Notes: generated from the letters alone by a model not told the origin. A stretch of 64,000 nt of DNA from Desulfatitalea sp. BRH_c12 (GCA_000961655.1 LADR01000029.1:154905-218904), one strand, 5' to 3'. Numbered from the stretch's first letter, positions 27,770-37,740 are shown. Translations and numbers: made by a program.

Positions 27770-27815
27770 GAATAACTTAATTCAATGGCAGACGGCACGG
27801 AAAGAGTCTTTTCCG

Positions 27816-29336
27816 ATGCGGGAGGGCACTGCAGTAAAAGGTATGTCCGGAACAGTTAAAAATAGCCCCGTTTCGCAGGATATGACGGCAGAACCGTTGA
27901 TGCGGCGGACACTCGCAGCGATTTCCCACTACAAGATGGTCGTAGCCGGGGACAAAGTTCTGGTGGGCGTTTCGGCAGGATCCGATTCGGTCACCTTGCT
28001 GCACGTTCTGAATCGGCTGACTTCATGTCTGAATATCCGGATCGGCATTGCCCATCTCGATCACGGCCTGCGACCGGAATCCGCCGCACGGGAAATGTCC
28101 CTGGTGGTCGGCATGGCCCATGGATTGAACGTTCCCTGTCACACGGGCAAAGTCGCCGCCATTCCGGAACACGGCTCGCTTGAAGAGGCGTTGCGCCTGC
28201 AGCGCTATGCGTTTTTCGAGGACATTGCCGCAACGCACGGTTATACCAAGATCGCACTGGCCCATCATGCCGACGACAATGCCGAGACGGTGCTCATGAA
28301 CATGCTGCGCGGCAGTGGGCTGCGGGGCCTGTCCGGCATCCCGCCTGTGCGTGAAAACAGGATCATACGGCCCCTGATCGGCGAACTGCGGGCGGATATC
28401 GTCGCGTATGCGTACCAGCACGCGCTGGCTTACGCCCAGGATGCTTCCAACGCCGACCTGCGCTTTGAACGCAATCGGATCCGCCACCAACTGATCCCTT
28501 TGTTGCAGAAACAGTACAATCCGAATGTGGTGGCTACCCTCAACCGCATGGCTGCGTTGTGCCGCGAGGAAGCGCTTTGGCGTGACAACTGTTTGGCGCC
28601 GTTGGAGACCCGCACAACGATCCGGTCGGATGCGCACACCCTTGAATTGCGGATGGATGAGCTCGTTACGCAACCGCGCGCTGTTCAGCGCCACCTGCTG
28701 CGTGTGACGCTCCGCCAGTGGCAAGGACATTTGCGGCGCTTGGGCGCCGATCACATAGAGGCGCTGCTCGACCTGGTCGCCCGCGCCGGGGCCCGGAGCC
28801 TGAATCTGCCTGGCGCGGTGCTCGCCCAATGCGTTGCAAATCGCCTTTGCTTCAAAAAAGTGGCCACACCGCGCCGACATAACACCATTGCCACAGCCCC
28901 GTCTTACCATTATAGTATTGCCGATATAGGTCGACAGCCTATGACGCTTTCGATTCCCGAAGCCGAGTGCAGCCTTCGGTTCACACTGGACAACGCTGCC
29001 GATCTGGAATCGTGGCGCGGTCCGGATCGACAGACGGTTCTGCTCGACATGGCGCATCTGCCATTTCCTTTGACAGTACGCAACTGGCAGTCCGGAGACC
29101 GATTTCAACCTTTCGGCCTGCAAGGCACTCAAAAGCTTCAGGATCTTTTCATTGATCGGAAAGTAGCGCGGTCATGCCGGCAACGAATCCCTTTGCTGCT
29201 CTGCGGGGACACCATCGCCTGGGTGGCGGGCGTACGCCGGGGGGCTGCCGCACCGGTTACCGCCGCAACCCGCCAAGTGCTGCGCGTGGAAATTGAATCG
29301 ATGGGGGAACCCCGGCGGCGCGGGCAAAACCTTTGA
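27816..29336 (+). CDS. tilS: tRNA(Ile)-lysidine synthase
   Basis: Modifies C34 of the CAU-anticodon tRNA-Ile to lysidine. About 506 aa from ATG 27816 (GGAAAGAG upstream; ATG 27843 is equally possible; the frame is open upstream into the repeat). The ATP-pyrophosphatase loop reads VSAGSDSVTLLHVL: the usual SGGxDS has Ala at its second position. LAHHADDNAETVLMNMLRGSG and the substrate-binding TilS and C-terminal domains (WQSGDRFQPFGLQGTQKLQDL, split motif near residue 430) support the call. It lies immediately upstream of ftsH, a conserved order. Confidence 0.92.
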   Translation: MREGTAVKGMSGTVKNSPVSQDMTAEPLMRRTLAAISHYKMVVAGDKVLVGVSAGSDSVTLLHVLNRLTSCLNIRIGIAHLDHGLRPESAAREMSLVVGMAHGLNVPCHTGKVAAIPEHGSLEEALRLQRYAFFEDIAATHGYTKIALAHHADDNAETVLMNMLRGSGLRGLSGIPPVRENRIIRPLIGELRADIVAYAYQHALAYAQDASNADLRFERNRIRHQLIPLLQKQYNPNVVATLNRMAALCREEALWRDNCLAPLETRTTIRSDAHTLELRMDELVTQPRAVQRHLLRVTLRQWQGHLRRLGADHIEALLDLVARAGARSLNLPGAVLAQCVANRLCFKKVATPRRHNTIATAPSYHYSIADIGRQPMTLSIPEAECSLRFTLDNAADLESWRGPDRQTVLLDMAHLPFPLTVRNWQSGDRFQPFGLQGTQKLQDLFIDRKVARSCRQRIPLLLCGDTIAWVAGVRRGAAAPVTAATRQVLRVEIESMGEPRRRGQNL

Positions 29337-29420
29337 TAATTGTTGCGTAAAGCCCCAAAGGGCATTATGGTAGGCATCGCCGCTGGCATACCGCGTGAAA
29401 CTTTGCAGGAGGTACCTTTT

Positions 29421-31295
29421 TTGAATCCTTTTTACAAAAATCTGGCGTTATGGTGTGTGATCACCCTGATGATGATCATGCTCTACAAAATGTTCAACGC
29501 TCAGAATATGGGCGAATCGGCCCTGGGATATTCCGAATTTCTGAACATGGTGGATGAGAACCGCATCGAGGAAGCGGTAATCCAAGGGCAGGAGTTGATC
29601 GCTACCGACCGCGGCGGGCGCAAATATCGCGTCTACACGCCTGATGACCCCGATCTGATCAGAAACTTACGCACCCAGAATGTGCGCCTCAACGCCAAAC
29701 CGCCAACCGAATCGCCCTGGTACAATATTTTGATCTCCTGGTTTCCCATGCTTGTGCTCATCGGCGTGTGGATCTTTTTCATGCGCCAGATGCAGGCCGG
29801 TGGGGGTAAAGCCATGTCGTTCGGCAAAAGCCGGGCGCGACTTCAGTCGGATACACAGGAAAAGGTCACCTTTCAGGACGTGGCCGGCATCGACGAAGCC
29901 AAGGAAGAACTCAGCGAGGTGGTCGAATTTTTGCGCGACCCCAAAAAGTTCACACGGTTGGGCGGCCGCATCCCCAAAGGTGTGCTGCTGATGGGGCCTC
30001 CGGGTACCGGTAAAACACTGCTGGCCCGCGCCATTGCCGGAGAAGCGGGGGTTCCCTTCTTCACGATCAGCGGCTCGGACTTCGTTGAAATGTTCGTAGG
30101 CGTGGGCGCTTCGCGCGTCCGCGATTTGTTTTTGCAAGGCAAGAAAAACGCCCCTTGCATCATCTTCATCGACGAGATCGACGCTGTCGGACGTCACCGG
30201 GGCGCAGGCCTGGGTGGCGGACATGACGAACGCGAGCAGACCCTCAACCAACTGCTGGTGGAGATGGACGGCTTTGAATCCAACGAGGGGGTCATCCTGA
30301 TTTCCGCCACCAACCGGCCGGATGTTCTCGACCCGGCCCTGCTGCGTCCGGGCCGTTTCGATCGCCAGGTGGTGGTCAGCTTGCCCGATATCCGCGGACG
30401 CGAGAAAATCCTGAGCGTCCACATGAAAAAGACCCCGGTAGGCAATGACGTCAACACCACCAATCTGGCCAAGGGCACGCCCGGTTTTTCCGGAGCCGAC
30501 CTTGAAAACCTGGTCAACGAGGCCGCTTTGCTGGCTGCCAAACGGGGCAAGGAAAAGCTGGAGATGGTGGACTTTGAAGATGCCAAGGACAAAGTCTACA
30601 TGGGATTGGAACGCAAGTCGAAGGTGATCCGCGAGGAAGATCGCAAAACGACCGCCTATCATGAAGGCGGCCATGCGCTCGTGGCCCGCTTTCTTCCCAA
30701 CACCGACGCCGTCAACAAGATCACCATCATCCCCCGCGGCCGCGCGGCCGGCGTCACATGGTTCCTGCCGGAAGAACGCGATTTCAAGTACAAGGACCAG
30801 TTGGAAAGCGATCTGGCCGTGGCCTTTGGTGGACGGGTTGCCGAAGAACTTGTGCTCAAACGGATCAGCACCGGGGCCTCCAACGACATCAAACAGGCCA
30901 CTGAACTGGCCCAACAGATGATCCGCAAATGGGGCATGAGTGAAGAGTTAGGTCCTCTTTCCTACGCACAAGGCGAAGAACAGGTTTTTCTAGGTCGTGA
31001 AATCGCCCAGCACCGGGACTACTCCGAAGCCACGGCGCAGAAGATCGACAACGAAGTTGTCCGCCTGATCAAAGGTGCTTACGAGACGGCCAGAACGGTT
31101 TTACACGAAAACCTGGACGTTCTGCATGCTCTGGCGGCATTGCTGCTGGAGAAAGAAACCGTTTTGGGCAAGGAACTGGATGAGCTGATTCTTTCGATCA
31201 AACCGGATACCGTTCTTCAGTATCCGCCCCCGGATGAGGAAAAACGCGCTGAACCAGTAGAAGCTTCTTCGGATATGGACGAAAGTCAAAAGTAG
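29421..31295 (+). CDS. ftsH: ATP-dependent zinc metalloprotease FtsH
   Basis: Membrane-bound AAA+ protease. The start is TTG at 29421, because a full AGGAGGT lies seven bases upstream and the product then begins like other FtsH proteins ([11 protein letters not shown]). 624 aa. TM1 is near 7–26 and TM2 near 95–117, with a periplasmic loop between. Walker A GPPGTGKT lies near 192–199, Walker [12 protein letters not shown] further on, the SRH arginines follow, and the zinc site HEGGH is at ~414–418. It is followed after nine bases by folP, as in many bacteria. Confidence 0.97.
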   Translation: MNPFYKNLALWCVITLMMIMLYKMFNAQNMGESALGYSEFLNMVDENRIEEAVIQGQELIATDRGGRKYRVYTPDDPDLIRNLRTQNVRLNAKPPTESPWYNILISWFPMLVLIGVWIFFMRQMQAGGGKAMSFGKSRARLQSDTQEKVTFQDVAGIDEAKEELSEVVEFLRDPKKFTRLGGRIPKGVLLMGPPGTGKTLLARAIAGEAGVPFFTISGSDFVEMFVGVGASRVRDLFLQGKKNAPCIIFIDEIDAVGRHRGAGLGGGHDEREQTLNQLLVEMDGFESNEGVILISATNRPDVLDPALLRPGRFDRQVVVSLPDIRGREKILSVHMKKTPVGNDVNTTNLAKGTPGFSGADLENLVNEAALLAAKRGKEKLEMVDFEDAKDKVYMGLERKSKVIREEDRKTTAYHEGGHALVARFLPNTDAVNKITIIPRGRAAGVTWFLPEERDFKYKDQLESDLAVAFGGRVAEELVLKRISTGASNDIKQATELAQQMIRKWGMSEELGPLSYAQGEEQVFLGREIAQHRDYSEATAQKIDNEVVRLIKGAYETARTVLHENLDVLHALAALLLEKETVLGKELDELILSIKPDTVLQYPPPDEEKRAEPVEASSDMDESQK

Positions 31296-31304
31296 AATAT
31301 CGTC

Positions 31305-32210
31305 ATGATCGGGCCCGGGAACGAAAAGAACGCCGCCATGCATACTTTCACGTTGCGCTGCAAAAACTTCGAACTCGAACTCGGGCGCCGAACAGCGATC
31401 ATGGGGATTCTCAATATCACCCCCGACTCTTTTTCCGATGGCGGTCTCTTCTACGCATCGCAAGCCGCCCTGGCCCAAGCCGAACGGATGATCGCGGCCG
31501 GGGTTGACATCATCGATATCGGCGGCGAATCGACCCGCCCCTATGCCAAGGATGTCACGCAAGCGGAAGAACTGGACCGGGTCCTGCCGATCATTGAAAA
31601 TCTGGCCAGTCGCATCAGCGTACCGATCTCCATTGATACCACCAAGGCCGCCGTGGCCGACGCGGCGCTGGCCGCGGGGGCATCCCTCATCAACGACATC
31701 AGCGCCATGACCATGGATACGCGCATGGCCGAGGTGGCCGCGCGCCATGGGGTGCCCATCATCCTGCAGCACATGAAAGGGATGCCCCGCACCATGCAGG
31801 TCAATCCCGTCTACACGGATTTGATGGGCGAAATCCGCCTGTATCTGAAACACGCCATCGCGCGCGCGCGCGCCGCCGGCATTGCCGCACACAACATCAT
31901 TGTCGATCCGGGCATCGGCTTTGGAAAAACAACCGGGCACAATCTGCTGATTCTCCAGCAACTGAGCCTGCTCGCGGATCTGGGCGCGCCAATCCTGATC
32001 GGCACATCGCGCAAAGCGTTCATCCGCAAATTACTTGCGCAAACGCCCGCAACGGAACCGACCGCCGACAGCCCCGAAGTTGAAACCGGTACACAAGCCA
32101 CTGTGGCCATGGCCATCATCAATGGCGCCCACATTGTGCGCGTCCACAACGTCGCCAACACGAAAGCGACGGTGACGGTACTGGATGCGATAAGGAATGC
32201 GAAGGCCTAA
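31305..32210 (+). CDS. folP: dihydropteroate synthase
   Basis: Joins pterin pyrophosphate and p-aminobenzoate in folate synthesis. 301 aa from ATG 31305; ATG 31338 would give 290 aa. Motifs: MGILNITPDSFSDGG, DIGGESTRPYA, LINDISAM, VDPGIGFGKTTGHN and the C-terminal GAHIVRVHNV. A proline/threonine-rich insertion (~residues 245–265) precedes the last strand, which is a usual place for variation. It sits between ftsH and coaX. Confidence 0.95.
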   Translation: MIGPGNEKNAAMHTFTLRCKNFELELGRRTAIMGILNITPDSFSDGGLFYASQAALAQAERMIAAGVDIIDIGGESTRPYAKDVTQAEELDRVLPIIENLASRISVPISIDTTKAAVADAALAAGASLINDISAMTMDTRMAEVAARHGVPIILQHMKGMPRTMQVNPVYTDLMGEIRLYLKHAIARARAAGIAAHNIIVDPGIGFGKTTGHNLLILQQLSLLADLGAPILIGTSRKAFIRKLLAQTPATEPTADSPEVETGTQATVAMAIINGAHIVRVHNVANTKATVTVLDAIRNAKA

Positions 32211-32236
32211 CACCTAAAATCAAAGGGCTCTCTTTC

Positions 32237-33001
32237 ATGCTTCTCGTCATCGATGTCGGAAACACCAATATCGTCATGGGCGTTTTCAAGGCGGACCGTC
32301 TCGTGGCCCATTGGCGTATCCGTACGGAACGCGACACCACCGAAGATGAATTCAATGTGCTGGCGTCCGGGCTTTTCGCCCGCGGTCAAATTGACTTTCA
32401 GGACATTGACAAGACCATTATCTCGAGTGTCGTGCCGCCAATGGTGAACATCCTGGACACCTTTTGCCGTAAATACTTAGGGCACGCCCCCCACTGGATC
32501 AATGCCCGATCCTATCCGGGCATGCCGATCCTGTACAGCAACCCCAATGAAGTCGGTGCCGATCGCATTGTCAATGCCGTGGGCGCATATCAGCGCTACC
32601 GGACCGGTTTGATCGTCATCGATTTCGGCACGGCCACCACTTTCGATGTTATTTCGGAGCGTGGCGAATACCTGGGTGGCGCCATCTGCCCGGGCATCGG
32701 CATCGCCTCGGAAGCTCTTTTCGCCCGCGCCTCCAAACTGCCGCGCGTGGAAATTTTCAAAGCACCGGATACAGTGGTGGGCAAAGACACCATCGGCAGC
32801 ATCCAGTCAGGTATCATTTTTGGCTATGCCGGTTTGGTGGATGGCATGGTGCAGCGCATCCGCACGGAAATGCAAACGCACATGAAAGTGATCGCCACCG
32901 GCGGTCTGGCTCCCTTGATCCAGAATGTGGCCACCACGATTGAGGCGGTGGAACCCAACCTGACCCTGGAAGGGTTGAAGATCATCGCCGACAGTTTATA
33001 A
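32237..33001 (+). CDS. coaX: type III pantothenate kinase
   Basis: First step of coenzyme A synthesis, 254 aa. ASKHA-fold motifs: DVGNTNIVMGVF (phosphate-1, residues 5–16), GADRIVNAVGAY, DFGTATTFDVIS (phosphate-2) and GGAICPGIGIA. ATGGLAPLI lies near the C-terminus. AAAGGG precedes the ATG. It is the last gene of the tilS–ftsH–folP–coaX run and faces the MBL gene convergently. Confidence 0.95.
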   Translation: MLLVIDVGNTNIVMGVFKADRLVAHWRIRTERDTTEDEFNVLASGLFARGQIDFQDIDKTIISSVVPPMVNILDTFCRKYLGHAPHWINARSYPGMPILYSNPNEVGADRIVNAVGAYQRYRTGLIVIDFGTATTFDVISERGEYLGGAICPGIGIASEALFARASKLPRVEIFKAPDTVVGKDTIGSIQSGIIFGYAGLVDGMVQRIRTEMQTHMKVIATGGLAPLIQNVATTIEAVEPNLTLEGLKIIADSL

Positions 33002-33065
33002 AGCGGCTTTCCAATGGGTCCGAACCTGCCCGGCCCACCCCCTGTGCAACCGGTGAAAGCCGGGG

Positions 33066-34037
33066 TCAGGTGGGTATCTGCGACGCCTGGGCGCTCCTTT
33101 GCAGATATCCCCAATAGCCTCTCACGCTGTTGCGCAAGAAAAAGCGTTCCCTGGCTTGCGCCGCAGACGGCAAAAGCCCCATGCCGGCCAGCAGGGGGTC
33201 TTTCGCCAGCAAGTCCGCCAGGCAGGCCGCATACATCTCCTCAGAACCGGCCGGGTCACGCGCGACCCACGGCTGCACCATGCGTTGCCAGCGCAATAGC
33301 TGATCCCTATGAACCGCCAACATGCGCGTGGCACCGGTTTGCCGGCCGATGTGCCCATAGCAGATACTTTGGGGATGATAGGTAAGCAGCCGGTCGATGC
33401 TGTCCAGGTAGATCTCCATGATAAAACGTGGGGGCGTGGCCGGCCGCATGTAGTACTCCCCGTCTTCGAGACAGACACATACCCCGCCGGCTTCTCCGGC
33501 AAACAGCAGATCTTTTATCATATAGCTGTAATGATGGACCGCATGTCCCGGTGTGGGCACCGCGATGACAGCCTTGCTGGCCAGGTGATCGACAGCCAAC
33601 ACCTGCGCAGCCGCCACCGGGGCGATGGGACCGTATTTGTGCGCGACATCGCCCAACGTCCGAACAGAGCCGTCCCATAATCGTCCCGGATCGATCAGAT
33701 GCTCGACCGCTTTGGGATGGCACACGACCGGCGTGTCCGGAAAGGCACGGGCAATCTCACCGATACCGCCGGCATGATCGATGTGAACGTGGGTCAGCAG
33801 TATCAGATCGAGATGATGCACGCCGATGTCGGCCAATGCAGTCAAAAGGTGGGGTGCGCTGACCGATGGTCCCACATCCACCAGGACGACCGGTCCGCCC
33901 GTATAGACCCAGGCGGTGATGAAACCCTCAAAGCCATCGACCGGAACCGGCAGCGGCACAAGATAAAGATGATCGCCCATGGGGCGGATGGTCATTGTGT
34001 CAATCATGCCTGCGAAAATAAACCTTTCGACCGGCAT
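33066..34037 (-). CDS. MBL-fold metallo-hydrolase
   Basis: Metallo-beta-lactamase-fold hydrolase, ~323 aa (ATG 34037; ATGs at 34007 or 33995 are alternatives, and none has a strong Shine-Dalgarno sequence). The metal motif HVHIDHAGG (~residues 82–90) and further His/Asp positions (GHAVHHYSYMI, LLFAGEAGG, CYGHIGRQTG) fit the glyoxalase II-like branch. A C-terminal helical part (~230–323) resembles that of LACTB2-like hydrolases. A small-molecule thioester or phosphoester substrate is likely; no specific function can be assigned. It is not part of an obvious operon. Confidence 0.82.
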   Translation of the reverse strand: MPVERFIFAGMIDTMTIRPMGDHLYLVPLPVPVDGFEGFITAWVYTGGPVVLVDVGPSVSAPHLLTALADIGVHHLDLILLTHVHIDHAGGIGEIARAFPDTPVVCHPKAVEHLIDPGRLWDGSVRTLGDVAHKYGPIAPVAAAQVLAVDHLASKAVIAVPTPGHAVHHYSYMIKDLLFAGEAGGVCVCLEDGEYYMRPATPPRFIMEIYLDSIDRLLTYHPQSICYGHIGRQTGATRMLAVHRDQLLRWQRMVQPWVARDPAGSEEMYAACLADLLAKDPLLAGMGLLPSAAQARERFFLRNSVRGYWGYLQRSAQASQIPT

Positions 34038-34071
34038 TGCAACCAGCCGGTTCGCAAAAATCCGGCTGGCA

Positions 34072-34728
34072 TCAATCCCTCAACGATTCTTTGAAGACCT
34101 TATAGAAAAGCCCATAGTCCGCCATGCCGCGCTGAATGATCTTGTCAAAATCATCGATGTTGCGCAGGTTAAGGATCATATTGACGCTTTTCTGAAAGGC
34201 GGCCATGTTATCCATGGTACGAAAACGCGTGGTCAGCAGGGTAACGAAGATATTGCGGCGCGTCTCCATTCCCATCCGTTCAAGATAAATTAAAACGGCA
34301 TTGGAATCCGGATCGGTTGTATCGAAAGTTTCATCCAGGAGAATCAGGTCATACGTGTGATAACGCATCTTTTTCAAAGCTTCACGGCTGTTGTGAACTT
34401 CGCTGATATGGTACTCCATCACGTTGAGCGTTGGTTTGAGCTTCTGGCGGATCAAAGCGTCCGGTTCGCACAACAGCGCCGTTTTGCCTTCTTCTTCGAT
34501 GAAATCAAAGGGCTTTTCAGCCGCATCATAGCCGGTGTCACTTTCATCTTCGGCAAAATCGAACAGGTCGTCGAAGACCGCCTCGGCCTTTTGCTCTTTT
34601 TTATCCGGACGCGCCACGCTGATGCGTGTCTGGCAGCGCGGGCATTTGACGGCTACGGTTTTACCCCCCGGTATTTTATCATCGGCTATCTTGAATTTCC
34701 CCTGGCAATTCTGGCAAGTCACTTCCAT
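34072..34728 (-). CDS. zinc-ribbon protein with degenerate receiver-like domain
   Basis: 218 aa from the ATG at 34728. Residues 1–40 form an MJ0042-type zinc ribbon (CQNCQGKFKIADD…CPRC). A ~50-residue acidic linker follows (DDLFDFAEDESD). Then comes a receiver-like alpha/beta domain (~95–215) with ALLCEPDALIRQKL, and YDLILLDETFD, in which the Asp of LLDE matches the phosphorylation position. It has no output domain. It is the third gene of a pilT–pilT2–this unit (13 bases after the second ATPase), suggesting a role in type IV pilus retraction or motility control. Confidence 0.72.
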   Translation of the reverse strand: MEVTCQNCQGKFKIADDKIPGGKTVAVKCPRCQTRISVARPDKKEQKAEAVFDDLFDFAEDESDTGYDAAEKPFDFIEEEGKTALLCEPDALIRQKLKPTLNVMEYHISEVHNSREALKKMRYHTYDLILLDETFDTTDPDSNAVLIYLERMGMETRRNIFVTLLTTRFRTMDNMAAFQKSVNMILNLRNIDDFDKIIQRGMADYGLFYKVFKESLRD

Positions 34729-34741
34729 GAGTTTTCTCGCT

Positions 34742-35908
34742 TCATCTTGATCGCCCGTATCCGCGATCCAGTTCCAAATCCTTAATGTCGGTAGTGGCCT
34801 CGCCGCGCGCACTTTTAACCTTGTCAATGCCGCGACTGGCCGCAGCTTTGTGAGACGCGTACGCCAAGGCGGTTTCCTGGGTCACCAGCCCCTGCTCGTA
34901 TAGATCGACGATATAATCGTCAAATGTCGTCATGCCGAACGGCCGGCCGGCCTGCATCATCTCGTAAAAAGTCTTGCCGTCGGATTCACCGTTCAAGATG
35001 GCTTCCTTGACCCGCAGGTTGCTGCGCAAAATTTCGAAAGCCGGCGCACGGCCCCCGCCGATTTTGGGCAGCAAACGCTGACTGACCACCCATCGGAGGG
35101 TGTCCGCGAGCCGGATGCGCACCTGTTTTTCCTCCTCGTTGGTGAACATGCCCAGTATGCGGTTGACCGTTTGCCCGGCATCCACCGTATGCAAGGTGCT
35201 CAACACAAGATGGCCGGTTTCCGCGGCAGTCAGGCCGATTTCGACAGTTTCACGATCACGCATTTCACCCACCAGGATGACTTTGGGCGCCTGGCGCAAA
35301 GCGGCGCGCAGGCCATTGGCGAAACTATCGAAATCGCGCCCCAACTCGCGCTGGTTGAAGGTCGCTTTCTTGTGAGGGTGCTGATATTCGATGGGATCTT
35401 CCAACGTGACCACATGCACGGCCCGCCGTTCGTTGATCTCCTCGAGAATGGCCGCCAGACTCGTGGTTTTACCGGTGCCGGTGGCACCGGTAAATATAAT
35501 GATCCCATTGAGTTCCTTGCCCATCTCCTGAAAAGTCTCGGGCAATTGCATATCGCGGATGGTGGGTACTTTGGATTCCAGTTGGCGCAAAACAATCGAA
35601 ATATGGCCCGATTGGGCAAAAATATTAACGCGAAAACGCGCTTTGCCCGGCAAGCTGTAGGAAAGATCGCAGGAACCGGTGCGCAGGAGCGTTTCGGTCA
35701 GGCGGCGATCGCCGTCTATCAAATTCAAGGCCACCATTTCGGTTTGGAAAGGGGTCAAACTTTTAACCGGCGGTCGTATGTCCACGGGCAACAGCTCACC
35801 GGCGCTTTCGACCTGCAGCGGTCGCCCGACCGTGATGTTCAGGTCAGACACATTGCTATGCGAGTCGAGCATGCGGGTGAGCAGGTGTTCGATTTCTTGC
35901 TTTTTCAT
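34742..35908 (-). CDS. PilT/PilU-like type IV pilus retraction ATPase
   Basis: Secretion-type hexameric ATPase, 388 aa. N-terminal PAS-like domain ~1–115. Walker A is GATGTGKTT (~residues 141–149), with the Asp box VVTLEDPIEYQH, Walker B VILVGEMRDRETV and a His box STLHTVDAG. It has the PilT signature but lies second in the operon and has a ~30-residue charged C-terminal tail, so PilU-like accessory function is plausible. It is 60 bases downstream of pilT. Confidence 0.88.
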   Translation of the reverse strand: MKKQEIEHLLTRMLDSHSNVSDLNITVGRPLQVESAGELLPVDIRPPVKSLTPFQTEMVALNLIDGDRRLTETLLRTGSCDLSYSLPGKARFRVNIFAQSGHISIVLRQLESKVPTIRDMQLPETFQEMGKELNGIIIFTGATGTGKTTSLAAILEEINERRAVHVVTLEDPIEYQHPHKKATFNQRELGRDFDSFANGLRAALRQAPKVILVGEMRDRETVEIGLTAAETGHLVLSTLHTVDAGQTVNRILGMFTNEEEKQVRIRLADTLRWVVSQRLLPKIGGGRAPAFEILRSNLRVKEAILNGESDGKTFYEMMQAGRPFGMTTFDDYIVDLYEQGLVTQETALAYASHKAAASRGIDKVKSARGEATTDIKDLELDRGYGRSR

Positions 35909-35968
35909 AGCGATCCTCCGAATATTGCGCGGGTACGGACCACGGACAAAGGGTCTATCAGCCCTTCA

Positions 35969-37051
35969 TCACGCTTCGGTGAAATCCGTGGGTGGCGTCC
36001 TGAGCAGCGGTCTGAAACGCCCTTTGTCGTTGGACTTGTTGTACGCATCTTCCGAGCTGATCCTGCCTTTGTTGAACAGTTCCATAATGGCATCGTCGAG
36101 CAGCTGCATGCCATATTTCTTGCCTGTCTGAATCATGGAAGCGATCTGGTGCGACTTGGCCTCCCGGATCAGATTGCGCACCGCGGGGGTGGCGATCAGA
36201 ATTTCCAGCGCGGGTATGCGGCCCTTTTTATCGATCCGTTTGAACAGCGTTTGTGAAATGATGGCCCGGATGCCGTCGGACAATGTGGAGCGGATCTGGC
36301 CCTGCTCCTGGGCCGGAAAAACCTCGACGATGCGGTCGACGGTTTTAGCGGCGCTGGTGGTGTGCAAGGTGGAAAAAACCAGATGGCCGGTCGAAGCCGC
36401 CTCGATGGCCAGGCTCATAGTGATCAGATCGCGCATTTCGCCGACCAGAATGATGTCCGGGTCTTCACGCAATGCGCCGCGCAAAGCAGCTGAAAAGGAT
36501 TTGGTATGAATGCCCACTTCACGTTGATTGACCAGGCAGCCCTGGCTTTTGTGTACAAATTCGATTGGATCTTCGATGGTGATGATGTGATCGGCGCGCT
36601 GGCGGTTGGCCTCATCGATAATGGCCGCCAAGGTGGTCGATTTGCCACTACCCGTGGGACCGGTGACAATGACCAGACCGCGCGGCAATGTTGCCAGCTT
36701 GGCGATTACCGATGGTAACCCGAGCTGTTCGCAGGTCATGATGGTGCTTGGAATTTCCCTGAATACCGCGCCCACACCGTTTTTCTGCATAAAAAAATTG
36801 GCCCGGTAACGGGCCAATCCGGGAATCTCATAGCCGAAATCCACATCGCCGGTTTCTTCGAACGTCTTGATCTTATCTTCGGCGGCAATTTCATACAGCA
36901 TCGCCCGCAACTCGTCATTGCCCAGAACCTTGTACTTGACGCGCTCTATGTCGCCGTGCACGCGTAAGGCAGGTGGCTGTCCGGCCATCAAGTGCAAATC
37001 CGAAGCGTTCTGCTCGTGCATCAATTTGAAAAAAGCATCAATTTTGGCCAT
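35969..37051 (-). CDS. pilT: twitching motility ATPase PilT
   Basis: Drives type IV pilus retraction. 360 aa from ATG 37051 (GGGAG six bases upstream). The N-terminus MAKIDAFFKLMHEQNASDLH is typical. Walker A is GPTGSGKST, the Asp box is IITIEDPIEFVH, Walker B is IILVGEMRDLITM, and the PilT-specific AIRNLIRE-type helix appears as AVRNLIREAKSHQI. It is first gene of the pilT unit; other pil genes are not in the window. Confidence 0.95.
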   Translation of the reverse strand: MAKIDAFFKLMHEQNASDLHLMAGQPPALRVHGDIERVKYKVLGNDELRAMLYEIAAEDKIKTFEETGDVDFGYEIPGLARYRANFFMQKNGVGAVFREIPSTIMTCEQLGLPSVIAKLATLPRGLVIVTGPTGSGKSTTLAAIIDEANRQRADHIITIEDPIEFVHKSQGCLVNQREVGIHTKSFSAALRGALREDPDIILVGEMRDLITMSLAIEAASTGHLVFSTLHTTSAAKTVDRIVEVFPAQEQGQIRSTLSDGIRAIISQTLFKRIDKKGRIPALEILIATPAVRNLIREAKSHQIASMIQTGKKYGMQLLDDAIMELFNKGRISSEDAYNKSNDKGRFRPLLRTPPTDFTEA

Positions 37052-37224
37052 TTGCAACTCCCTGGAGGTAGCGAATCATTACCCGGTGCCAATGAAAACG
37101 ACGCAAGGACCTTGTCTTTGATGACAAGAAACGTGGCTGTTTTCCCGACGTCACCGAAGTGGATCCTGTTTTGTTAAAAAAGGTCCTTAAACCACATTTA
37201 TTATCGGCCGGAAGGCAGGAAGGT

Positions 37225-37740
37225 TTAACTTAATGTGCTCGGTGGTTGTTTGAGCACGGCCACTTTACCGTCGGATTCATCCAGCGCATCCATGCTCTCC
37301 TTGCCCAGCTCGAGCAATTTAGAATGGGATTCGATGACGGAACGGATTTGCACTTCGATCTGCATGCGCTGCCGTTTGAGTTCGGCAATATCCTCATGCA
37401 GCTGAGATAGGCGGTTGTGGGCCCGATTCAGGATTCTCTCGGCCTTGACCTCCGCGTCGGCGATAATGATCTCGGCCGATTTGCGTGCGTTATCCTTCAT
37501 CTGCTCCAAAACTTTTTGCGAGTTCAACATGGCCCGCTTGAAGGTTTCTTCGCGCTCCTTGTACCCTTGGGTTTCCAATTTGAGTCGTCGCAGATCCTCT
37601 TTGAGGCTCTTGTTTTCGCCTTGCAAGGCCGCGACATTTTCGGAAAGATGCTCCAGGAAACGATCCACCTCGCGGACATCGAACCCGCGAAAACGAACCC
37701 GGAATTGTTGCTGCTGAATATCCAAGGGGGTTAGACTCAT
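37225..37740 (-). CDS. DivIVA-domain protein
   Basis: 171 aa. The N-terminus SLTPLDIQQQQFRVRFRGFD is the DivIVA membrane-binding segment, followed by VREVDRFLEHLSENVAAL and a long coiled coil (~30–150). It is related to DivIVA/GpsB, which mark curved membranes and septa; in deltaproteobacteria the role is unclear. AGAGGA lies upstream of the ATG. It follows the yggT-like gene by 21 bases on the same strand, the conserved yggT–divIVA pairing. Confidence 0.88.
   Translation of the reverse strand: MSLTPLDIQQQQFRVRFRGFDVREVDRFLEHLSENVAALQGENKSLKEDLRRLKLETQGYKEREETFKRAMLNSQKVLEQMKDNARKSAEIIIADAEVKAERILNRAHNRLSQLHEDIAELKRQRMQIEVQIRSVIESHSKLLELGKESMDALDESDGKVAVLKQPPSTLS

Larger units (their letters stand above)
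27002..27815. other. repeat-rich intergenic region between SRP RNA and tilS
   Basis: About 800 bases with no supported protein gene. It holds a TIR-bounded element (27179–27423), a small GCCGG-AAAA-CCGGC hairpin near 27350–27365 and the 229-bp double-hairpin element (27541–27769). Confidence 0.65.

Noticed and set aside
27843..27845. ATG as the certain start of tilS
   Set aside because: AAAAGG is only one base from this ATG; ATG 27816 with GGAAAGAG is at least as good, so the start is left open.
29667..30914. 415-codon minus-strand open frame
   Set aside because: Antisense shadow of ftsH.
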